Of a DNA stretch of 64,000 bases, positions 1 to 10,200 are shown one piece after another. Location of the stretch: assembly GCF_022539315.1 (NCBI RefSeq), contig NC_066343.1, forward strand, positions 37,167,146 through 37,231,145, given 5' to 3'. Positions within the stretch are counted from its first letter, which is position 1, and each line of letters starts with the position of its first letter. A model generated the notes under the pieces. It did no database searches, was not told the origin of the DNA, and saw only the letters and a program-made list of their open reading frames with translations. Both the position numbers and the translations under genes were made by a program. This DNA comes from Serinus canaria (Eukaryota; Chordata; Aves; Passeriformes; Fringillidae).

Positions 1-540
1 GATTCAGCAGAAGAGTTGAGGTGTCCTAATCAGGGCATCGGCCCTGCCTTTTGCATCTGGCCACAGCTTGAGAGAGATTCCTTGACTCCTGTAAGACAAT
101 GACTCCCACATTCATAATGAATTGGTACAACGATGGCCACAGTCATCCTTGGGAGAATTTGTTTCCGAAGTGTCAGAAGGATTTTAGGTGTCTTTTGTTA
201 TTTAGAAAGGGTATTTTTAAAAAAGTCATTCAGTGAATAGTGACAACTAGTATGTTTCCAGCAGGTTTTCCTCCATAAATAAGCACACTCAGCAGAGGGT
301 AGAATATTTTCTCAAGGACTTTCATCATGGCCATTCGACAGAAATGGAAAGGGACTGGTTCTCAGAAGCTCTTTTACCTCCTGGCTCAGTTTAGTGCTAC
401 GGCCGTTGAAAATAACTGTGTATCACTGTTATTGTTACACTGTTTTAAAGTATCACTGTATCTAAGAGGCAGATTCAAACACAGTTATTCAAACTTTCCG
501 GACAAGTCCATTTAACGTTCCGACCAGAAGCCTTCATGCA
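1..540. other. Intergenic upstream flank of CDC14B
   Basis: AT-rich single-copy-looking sequence upstream of the CpG island. The only open frame, 327-515 on +, encodes 62 residues with no recognisable domain and no splice or promoter context. I see no exon of another gene on either strand. Confidence 0.6.
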
Positions 541-637
541 CCGGCCTGTTTTGAGCTGGCTTTACAAAGTACCGAGTCCTTGGGCTCCTCTTTCGGTGCG
601 TGTCAGGAGGGGCACCTGGAGGGCTGCGAGGCCCCAG

Positions 638-685
638 CAGAAGGCAGGGCAGAAGGCAGGGCAGAAGGCAGGGCAGAAGGCAGGC
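638..685 (+). repeat. 12-bp minisatellite, 4 copies, in the promoter
   Basis: Four head-to-tail copies of CAGAAGGCAGGG. The first three are identical and the last has one change. It lies at the upstream edge of the CpG island. Confidence 0.95.
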
Positions 686-765
686 AAGCGCGGCGCGCCC
701 GGGGCGGCGCTGGCGGCGGAGTCCCCTCGGCGCGGGCCGCGCGCCCAGCCCGGGGGCAACCGGCG

Positions 766-773
766 CCACGTCA
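766..773 (-). promoter_or_regulatory. CRE/ATF-like half site
   Basis: CCACGTCA on +, read as TGACGTGG on -, which resembles CRE-type and ATF6-type sites. It lies about 105 bp upstream of the full CRE. Factor assignment is an inference from the motif alone. Confidence 0.4.
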
Positions 774-877
774 GCAGCGCGGGCCGGGCGCGCGCCCAGA
801 CAAGCGGCGCCCCGGGGGCGGGGGCTGGAGCCGGCGGGGGGGCGCGTGCCCCGGCCCACCTGTTACCGCGGCCTCCA

Positions 878-885
878 TGACGTCA
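878..885 (+). promoter_or_regulatory. Consensus palindromic CRE (TGACGTCA)
   Basis: A perfect 8-bp palindromic cAMP-response element in the CpG island, about 240 bp upstream of the start codon. CREB/ATF-family proteins bind this motif. A related TGACGCCA half site follows at about 909-916. Confidence 0.65.
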
Positions 886-927
886 CCCCCCCCGCCGCTC
901 CGCGGCGGTGACGCCACACCGCGCGCC

Positions 928-936
928 CCAATCAGG
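928..936 (+). promoter_or_regulatory. CCAAT box (CCAATCAGG)
   Basis: CCAATCAGG matches the NF-Y consensus. It lies 40-50 bp downstream of the CRE and is followed by GC boxes, a normal arrangement for a TATA-less promoter. Confidence 0.6.
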
Positions 937-1086
937 GGCGGCCGTTGGGGGCGCGGCGGGCGCTCCGCCGGGCTGCGGGGCCAAGGTGCGGCGGGAGGGG
1001 GCGGTGTCTGCCGGGACGCGTCAGCCGCCGCCGCCCTCGCCGCCGCGGGGTCCCTCCCCTCCCTCCGGCCGCCGAGTCCCCGCGGG

Positions 1087-1101
1087 ATGAGGGGATCGTA
1101 G
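1087..1101 (+). promoter_or_regulatory. Short upstream ORF (MRGS-stop)
   Basis: ATG at 1087 followed by three codons and TAG at 1099-1101, 24 nt before the CDC14B start and in the same frame. It would be translated only if the transcript starts upstream of 1087. Such a short uORF permits re-initiation, so at most it tunes translation. Confidence 0.45.
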
Positions 1102-1125
1102 CGTAGCGCCGTGGCCGCCTCCGCC

Positions 1126-1285
1126 ATGAAGCGGAAGAGCTGGGCCGAGGCGCGGCGCCGCGCAGCACCGCCGCCGCCCGCGCTGAAGAGGACGCGGGGC
1201 GCGGCGCAGCGGGCGGCGGGGGGCGAGGCGGAGCGGCGGCGGCAGCCCCCCCCCGCCGGTCTGGAAACCTGCCTGAGGATCGCGG
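1126..1285 (+). CDS. CDC14B: CDC14B coding exon 1 (residues 1-53)
   Basis: The ATG at 1126 has a good context (gcc before it, G at -3) and starts MKRKSW, matching the CDC14B family start. The exon is rich in Arg, Ala and Pro (KRTRG, ERRRQ). In human CDC14B this N-terminal region carries the nucleolar localisation signal, so the same role is inferred here. It ends in phase 1 at the donor GTGAGG. Confidence 0.93.
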
Positions 1286-4200
1286 GTGAGGCGGGTGTGC
1301 CGGGGGCGCGGGGGGCGGGTGGTCCCGGTGTCCCGTTGTCCCGACGCGGTGTCTCGACCCGCCGGCGGTGGGCGCCGCGCCGGCTCCGGGTGGGCAGGAA
1401 AACTTCCCGTCGGCGCGGTTCCCGGCGGGACCCCGGGGCGCTCGGCAGCCGCTGCTGTCCGGGCGGTGGGCCGGTCAGTCCCCGAGCCCGGGGCTCTGGC
1501 GTGTCACTCAGCCAAGTGTTGAGAACTGCGGCGCTCGTCCAGCGGGATAACTAGTCCTGCCGATGTCCCGGTAGCCCGAGCCGTACCCAGCACCTTGCGG
1601 GCATTGCCTCTTGCGGGCATTTTCTGCCTGCCAGAGAGAGTGAACGGAAAACAACGTTAAACACGTTTCTATCCGTTCAACACTTTGTGGGGTGGAAAAA
1701 AGTAGCATATTTCTCCATGTATTGGGGCACTATGTATATACGCACACACGAACGCACAAATATATTTATATCTAATCTTTCTGTATCTATATATATAGAT
1801 ATCTGTATAGATAGATACAGATATTTGTTTCTCTTGATGCCGTAATATCGGGCTTGCTGGCTAACGAGTAAAATAATGGGCAATCGTCGCACCTCCCCTT
1901 GACATGCAAGGGCCAACAGCTTGTGCAGGCAGGATTGCTCAGTGTCGTCCGTCCCTCCTTTTCGTGACTCCAGGCTCCGAGCCGTGCTTTGTTTTGGCAC
2001 GAGTCTGCCTCTTGTAAGAAGCCTGTTGGATCGCAGCCAGAAAATTCTGTGTTTAGGTTTGAGCTCCCCAGCTAAAAGATGGGCTTGAGTTTAGTTTTGC
2101 CTAAAGGCAAAAACAACAACAAAAATTACTTTTTAAGTCATGTGTCATAATCTCAGAATTTTAGTGTATTTACAACTTCTCATAAAAAGCAAGAAATATA
2201 CCTCCCGGCATATCTCTCTGAAGGGCGTGGAAAATATTTCTGGACAGAGCAAGCAAAACTGTAAAGAGCAAGTATGCAGAAAACGTACCAATGTACCTTT
2301 TATTTCTGTGGCAAAAGCATGGTTCCTTATATTTACTAGTGCGTCTCCTACATTACAGTATGTTTAGAAAGCCGTTAGATTTTGTTTTGAAAATTTGGCA
2401 TAGCAACATAGAAAGAATGTAAACTGCCAAAGCTTACCAGATTCTTTTTAAAAGCTTTAATACTGTCAGGGAGTAAAATCCTAAATATTCCAGCCAAAAA
2501 TTCAGCATTTTAGGCCTAATCTACACTGAGAAACATAATGGTGTACTTATCTGCAGAACTCTAAAGCTCCAACAACTCCATATGTGTTTTGTTTCTATAG
2601 CAGCAACTGTTCATATAGGACATGGTGATAATACGATTTTAAGGTCAGTTGTGGAAACCCTTCATGTAACAGATAATGACTTTTTACTATCAAAGTGATT
2701 TTACTACCAGTATTAGCAGGCAGCCCTGTCCTGCTCACATCTCCAGCAAACAGGTCTGTCTAACCATTCTCACGAAGCAGCTGCTTCCACCTGGTAACGT
2801 GTGTCTGGCATCAACAAGCCCATTAAATTACTCTTTTCTCCTTCAAGAAAGTGTTCACCCATTTAAACTCAGTAGAGCACCTAGGCTTTGACCTGTATTT
2901 TCTCAGTGGGATTTCACCATTTGCAGCAGTACCTAGTATAGTAAATTTGATTAAAGTGCACTTTAATTAACTTAACTTTGATTTAAGTAAATTTGATTAT
3001 TATATTTAACAATGCTTCATTTTGTCTTGATCTTGCTGTGTACAGGGGCTGCTGTTTATTGTCCAGTTTTTAGTTCTGATTCAAATTATAGTCTAATGCT
3101 TAGTTTGCTGCTATGTCGTGCTTCTTTTTTTAAAGTCTTAAAAGAATAAGCTAACAGGCTTACCTTTTTGTTCAGCTGTTTTAAAGTTCTGTCTAGGTTT
3201 GAAATGTCAGTTCTCCCTCCTCATAATGCAGTTTTGAGAAGTTAATACTTGTGTACTGGAGACAAAGCATAAGGTCTTATTCTTAAAAATGGACATACTG
3301 GTAAATATTTGAGCCATTGTAAAGGCTGAGAGGTCTGTGTTAGAGTATCTGCTTACAGAAACAATGCCAAACTTATTAAGAACATCGCAGGCTACTCCTA
3401 TTTTCATCTTTGCAAAAGACAGAAGCAGAACATAAACTGAAATTGCTGTAAAGATTTATGGATCTTTTGTTGTGCGATGTTACATTCAGACAGCAAAGTT
3501 TCATATCCATTCTAGGAATTTTATACCCAAAATACTTACAGCAATCACTGAATTTCTTTATTTTGTAATTAATTGTATGCATCAACCATATGTCAGAATA
3601 ACTATTAATTAGAAATGTCTAAATATTCATGGTTACTAGTAAGACTAGTTCAGGAAAGTTGTCCTTTTAAAAGGTCTGTTAAGCTGCATAGTAAGCTTTA
3701 TAATTTTCTCTTTGTCAACTAGTGCATGAGGCTTGCTGGTATGAATCCAATTTGCTGGAACTGAATGCATTACATCTGTTTATTAGAAGCATATTCCCAC
3801 ATCCTTCTGATCTCTAAGAGAAGTAATTTATATGATCTCAATAAAATGTAGCAATGCTATGTGAGATGCTTGGAAGCTGTTAATTTCCTTTCCTCAGCTG
3901 CTTTTCTTTCTCATTGCTCTTATTTTATAAAAAACATTTTAAAGAAGAGGTGGAATTTATAATGCATAAACTTCAGGCAAAAGGTGTGGTTTTCTCTCTC
4001 ACCTATTTTGTGTACTAAATTCTAAAATTAAATAACTACAATAACTATAAATGGAATTAAATTTTAAGTGATATAGTTTCATGGGTAATTTCTTGATGTT
4101 TGTTCTTCCTGTTGAAGGTATACCCAGTTTGTTTACAGAATTGAACATCTTAAAGGATGCTCTAAGCTACAGTATACATACCTATTTTGTTTTTCTTCAT

Positions 4201-7200
4201 TGAGAATAATTTTGCTTATATTGTCATTAGGAGTTGATAATTAAATATTCATTTTAATGTATGCATTGATATGTGGGTTATTTTTTTGGTTTTGTATTGC
4301 AGTTTGTTGGTTTTTTTCAAACCATTATGTTGTCATTTTCCAGGAGTGCTGTTTTGTCATTCTAAACTTTGTGTACCCAATAGAAAACTATTTTTCTGGA
4401 ATGCTAAGGACTCTTCTAATAAGTATCATTAAGCTTCCACTATTTTGACTCTCAACATTTTCAATTAGTATTAATTATGCAGCTGTCTCAGTACAAAAGC
4501 TGTGTTTACTCTTTTATCAATATTACTTCACTTACTTGTGAGTTTTCTCCAAAGTTAAGATTTTAAATACACGTTTAAGGCTTTTAGTGTCTAATCCAAC
4601 ACTGAAAGTGCATAAACATGCAGTCTTGTGTATCAGTGAAGAGCAGCAGAATGAAAGCACTCTATGTAAGCAAAATAACAGTGTTGATCAGTCATGACAT
4701 GGCACTGAAAATAAGGCTTTCATAGTTTTTTGTTTAAAAAAAAAGTTCTTTGATCTTTTTAGTGTACTTTTATTTTCCTTTTCAGAGTCCAGGCTGTTGT
4801 TCCAATTGGCAAGTCTATCATTAGCTGAATTTGAAATATCATAGTTATAATGACTGAATGAAATTTTTCAAGGATAGGAAGACTAAAAAGAAAATCTTCA
4901 ATGAATATGTTGAAGTTCTTTAAGTCAAACAAAATTCCATATACCAACTCTGAATTCAGAAATACACTCCTCTAAAAATAGTAAAAACTCTTTGGTTACA
5001 TCCCTGATGATTCAAAACAGATTAACACTGGGTTTTGTTGTACTGTCAGTCACTAGTTTCTCATCTAGGGCATCTATTTTACAATAGAACTGTAGAATTT
5101 TTGTATTAAATAAAGTTTGTTGATCATATGCAAACTTATCCTGCCACTAATGCCTATTTAATATTTAGTTGTCACTTAAAGTCATAGAATCACTTAGGTT
5201 GGAAGAAGCCTCTAAGATCATCAAGTCCATCTGTAATTCTTGAATTAATTAAGTTTCTTTCTTAAAGGCCTGTGCAGCATAACCTGAGAAGCATCAGGCT
5301 TGTTTAGAGTAAAGGAAGGAGATTATTTTTTCATCTCTAAACTCACATTAATGTGATTTTGAAGTGGTAGCTCTCACGTCTATTTTCTACACATCAATTT
5401 CCACAGAACACTGTGGCTCTGATAAACAAGCAGAGTGCTTTTCCTTCTGTAACACTCTGCAATCAGCTTGGACAGTCATGCTTGTGCCACCTTTAGTCTC
5501 CCTAGCTGAGGTACCAGCAGTAACACAGCTGTGGTAACCTATGCTTCAGTTAAGGATATGTAGGCTCATTTTGGTTGTACATTGGATGCTTACTCAAATT
5601 AAATGCCTGCAGTGACATCCATGCTTATGTATTTTAACTGTTCTGTTATATAAGGCTGACAAAATTAAGTGTATTTGAAGTATATCTAAAATGCTGCAGC
5701 CATATCTCTTAATTGCAGAGCAGATGCAGGCTGTAAGGCAGTGAGCCTTACTCTGTCACTCTTCTGAGAGATGATTAGAAAGGTCTGCTCTAGTTTGATA
5801 GTTTTAGGATGATTTTTTATCAGAAATTTGCAGGAATTAGGAAGTGCTCAAGTGCACTATATGTAAATGAAATACTGAAGACTAAAATTAGCAAAGGAAA
5901 CATGAAGATAATGAAAAGGAAGCCTTGCTCCTGGCAGTCCAAACCTTTGTAGAATCCTAGTGAAATCAAATCATCAGTGCTTGAGTGTATTTTATGCATA
6001 AACTTTCAATCCTGCAATCAGATCCTTAATGAAGGAATTATCCTTTCTCTTAATTTCTGTTTTAAAAAAACACAACACACTAATCCTTAATTAAATAGAA
6101 CTTGAAATGTGTTTGGAAAAAATACAAGTAAAAACAGACGTGGTGAGTAATACAGCATTTGTCAGATGCTGGACTGGTAAATCAGTAGAAGGGTAAATAC
6201 ATTTGCAGGAAATTTCTTCATTCTAAAATCTCCCCATAGGAAGCATATTAAAAACATGGAACCTGCTGTTTACATAGTAGGGAGTAATTGTTAGCAATGC
6301 ACAGGAATGGACAACTTGTCAGGATATTGGCACATACACTGCTCTTATTGTGAGCTACTTCTGTAAACTCATTAAATTCAAGTTTCTTTCAGGTGTTTTA
6401 AGAATAGCAACAATGAACACAATTCAGAGATACCGGGGCAGAACCATTGCCAACAGCAATTCTGAAGGCCACATACACACTCTTTGCTCAAGATAGGAAT
6501 TCTTATTTTTGCTGGACATTTTTGCAAGCTGCAGAATAATTTCAGTAACAGTACGAGCACTGAGGATGCATTTGATTCTTTTATTCCAAATCCTGTTTTG
6601 GAGCAAAATGCTAAATTATTTTAGGTCTTTGACCCGTGCAAATTATATATATTTTCATTTTTGTTCTCCTTTTTTATTTGAAGATTTTGGATTGCTCTTT
6701 GCAAAGTACATTTATATTTTCAAAAGTGATGTAAAGTTTCTTTGAAGAAGCTGAAGTGCAAAAAGGTAGCATTTGAGTACTACTGCCATTCTTCCCAGAC
6801 TCTGATGTGGTTATTGTTTGTGTACAATGAGGAGGGAGAGCTCAGTCTAGTCAATAATTAGACTGGCACTTAAGGACAGATGCCATGGAGGGAAAAATTT
6901 TGGCTGCATATTCCTTCTCTAAACCCCCAGCAGGCTGGTTCAACAAGCTAACTCAGAAGATTTTTTCCTTCTAAGGAACCCGGTGGCAGCTAGCCATTAA
7001 ATCAGTTTAGAAGTGGTGTGAAATTGTAGCTTGGGGCTGCAGTGACATGTGTTTATTCTAGCAATGCCAGTTTAAATACAATCCCTAGATATCACATCCT
7101 CTCAGTTCTCCTTTCTGCTTCTTCCCTTGCCCTCAGTTCTCCTGCATACATTAGCTCTCTTGCTCAGAGGAGAGGAGAGGAAGTCAGCAAAGCAGCTTTT

Positions 7201-10200
7201 TACCTTCTCTTCCTCTTTTCTTTTTTTCCTTTTCTTTTTCTTTTTTCTTGCCTTCTTTTTCCTTTTTTTTTTCTTTTTTCTCCTTTTTTTTTTCCTTTTT
7301 TCTCCCTTTTTTTTTCTTTTTCCTTTTTTTTCCTGTTATTTTATTTTTTCTTAGGTTTTTTTTTCCAGTATTGCCCAGGGATACCTGTTACACTTTCTAA
7401 TTCATTCAAATCCACCTTGACAGAGCTCAGTGATTAGCATAGTGGTGGGGAACTACCCCCAAAAGTCCACCCCCAGGACTGCCTCTCTATGAAGCAGTTT
7501 TTGCCATAGCATATTTTGCACCCGGCTGCAGTATCAGTGCACTTGCTCCTCCACACATTGGAGAATGTGTGGAGAAGCAATTGGCTCCACTTTGTGGGCC
7601 AGTTTAGTCACTTCTTAAAAATGCACACATTACTCTAAATTTTATCCTTTGTCTTGTTTTCAGGGAATGATTTGGTAAGTGCTGGGAAGTACAGAAGCTG
7701 GTAATGCACTTCACATTTAGTACTTGAAGTTGTTCTGCTTACAGAATGGGTCTATTAGAAATTAAATAAGCAAGTTGGGTGCCTTGCTTCTGCTAGAGAG
7801 TAAGGAGGTAGGTGCCTGACTTGCTTAGGAGGTACTACTATGCATCCCACTGTTGCTCCTGACCTGTACATATTTAAGCCAGACTACTCACATCAGGCTG
7901 CTGTTCTACTGAAAAAAGCATTAAGAAAATGTACTCTTTTTGGTGAACCTTTCAACCTTCACCCTTGAGGTACTAGTGCATGTAGGTGAGCACTGAGCAT
8001 GTGACTGTCAAAATATAGATATGGTAACTCCTTTTTCAAGATGCAGGGGATGATTGCTAAGTGGTAGTCATGGATGATGTTGTTTTGAAGCAGTGGTAGT
8101 CATGGATGATGTTGTTTTGAAGCTTGAAGTGATTTTTTTTTCCCCCCTCTGCTGTCTAAAAACTGACATACAGTTTTTCCTCATCTCAGATCATGTTTTG
8201 AAATAATACATACACGTGATCTGTTTTGATGCTTACATAATATCTGTTCTAGGGAATTAATGTGGAAAAAAAAAAAAAAGCTTTCCTTTTAGGTCTGAGT
8301 TTTAATTCAAATACTTTATGATGATATTTTCTCCGCAGGAGGAAGATAAGTATTGCAGTGGTGCTGCAAGTCTCAATTTTTATTGACCAATTACCCCAAG
8401 CACAGCAATTTATAGCAGGAGCACAGTCAGTGTTTAAAGTTCACTGGGGCTTCAGCTTCTCCAGCCATAAAAATAATTTATAACTATGTGAATACCACTG
8501 GTATTTTTTTCCCCTCAGCTTAATGAAGGAAGCCAGGACAAGTACAAGATATCTCCTGCCTGCAGGCATAAAGGCTTTGAAGGGGCAGCTGGGATGGGGA
8601 TGAGAATTCAGTTGGAGGTGTCCACGTGGGGCTTGGCTGGTTCTCCCATGGGCAGCATGGGCTGCCTGGCTGGATGCCTCCCGAGTCTGATACCTGCAGG
8701 TTTTAATTGCATGGCACTACTGTCAAAATCATGGCTTTGCAGAAAGGAGTGCCTGTGTTTGGTGTGAGTGTGATTCATTACTTAGTTTTATGTAGGGAGT
8801 CAGAGGTGCAGAGGGATTTGTGCTTTAGTTTGGGGGGGTGGTGTGTGTGCACTGGTATTTGGAGTGCAACCAAACCTGATAAAGGAGGTGTCTGCTGTGT
8901 GTGTGGGTGCAAGTCAGGCTCCTGCTATTTTGCAAAGTCATCAAACCAGGAACACTTTTGGAAAGAACACTAAAGAGCTGGATTATGGGAATGCTGCTGA
9001 GCAAAAAGCCTCAATCTTTGTGTGCCTGGTTTGTTTAACACTGGAGAAATAATAATACCTAATTTAATACTTAAAAGAAGATTTTCTTTACTCTAAACCA
9101 TTTAATGTTGTCCCATTGACAAGTAATACTTCAGAGTTTCAGCAGAAAATCATTATGTTTATAAAAGCTTCCAATTTTCTTGCATTTCAGATCGCCTTTA
9201 TTTTGCAATTCTCTACCAAAAACCAAAGAGTGGAGCTGCAAATACCCATTATTTCTGTATAGATGATGAACTTGTGTATGAGAAGTAAGTACCAACTTAG
9301 GGGGTTTTTTTTCCCTTTTCTGACAGAAATAAACTAGTCAGAACAACAGCAGTGAGGAGTTAGTCTCATTGGAGAATTAATTCCATGAGTTTGGTCTTCT
9401 AAAACTTACTGCCATGATGATTTATAGGCTTTAAAGGGTTTCTTGCTTTCCCATCAGGATTTCTTAAAAACGTTTTCAAAGCAGAAGCTTTCATTGTACC
9501 CGTTCTTGTTAGAAGACGCAGAAACATGATACAACCATATAAATTTAGAAGTGCACATTGTACTGCCAGACTAAAAGGGGTGTCTTTAGTTCCTCATGTA
9601 TTAAGTGGAATGTCCGAACTTCCTAGAATCAGAAAAGAAAATGGCAAAGTCAATTCAAGCCTTTATGAGCTGACAATGGATATATTATTTCCCCTGTGGT
9701 GAACAGTGTTTGTCTTCTACGTCATGTGGAATGTTGCTAATTCTTCAAATAGTTTTGATCAAGGGCATGCTTCCTGGGTTTTAATACTCTAATAAATCTT
9801 TATTCTCTGTGTTGCCTTTTCTCTAGCACAAGTTGCCTTCTTTTAAAGTAAAGCTTATGAGGCTCTCTTAAAATAGAGTTTAAAAACTTTTGTCACAGAG
9901 CGATACAGTAGTGAGAAATAGTTCTCAAAGTCTGCGGTACTGAGTTTTGAATGGTCCTGTGTGGAAAATAAAAAAAATTTAGTCCATGTTTAAGATCACA
10001 AAACATTTCCTCCAACAAAACAGTATGTATTTATGTAAGAAAGCATGCTTGTTTTCAGAATGATGTGTGTATATCACATGTATATTATTACTCCTTGCTT
10101 TGTGCATCTTGTTAAAAAAAAAGCCATTTACAGGGGTCATGTACAATTTTTCTCCTTTTTTACTGACAGTTTCTATGCAGACTTTGGACCACTCAATCTG

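Larger units (their letters stand above)
560..1510 (+). promoter_or_regulatory. CDC14B: CpG-island promoter of CDC14B
   Basis: A stretch of nearly 1 kb that is extremely GC-rich and full of CpG, in contrast to the AT-rich DNA on both sides. It covers the first coding exon and the start of intron 1. There is no TATA box at a sensible distance. It contains a consensus CRE (878-885), a CCAAT box (928-936) and several GC boxes, as in a TATA-less housekeeping promoter. The transcription start cannot be fixed from sequence; roughly 950-1080 is my inference from the CCAAT-to-ATG spacing. A bidirectional promoter is possible, but no leftward exon is visible in 1-540. Confidence 0.85.
1286..9190 (+). 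other. CDC14B intron 1 (7.9 kb)
   Basis: AT-rich intron. It holds an inverted repeat at 1780-1821, a CR1 remnant at 5181-5231, a long pyrimidine tract at 7203-7334 with a cryptic acceptor at 7378, and a 32-bp tandem duplication at 8060-8123. No convincing extra exon was found. Confidence 0.85.

Noticed and set aside
327..515. 62-codon open frame upstream of CDC14B
   Set aside because: No recognisable domain, no splice context and a length expected by chance.
512..1168. Multiple long open frames on both strands in the CpG island
   Set aside because: Very GC-rich DNA lacks stop codons by composition. These Arg/Ala/Gly/Pro-rich frames overlap each other on both strands and only the frame from 1126 splices into a real protein.
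7042..7437. 131- and 75-codon frames rich in Phe and Leu
   Set aside because: They are translations of the polypyrimidine tract, not genes.
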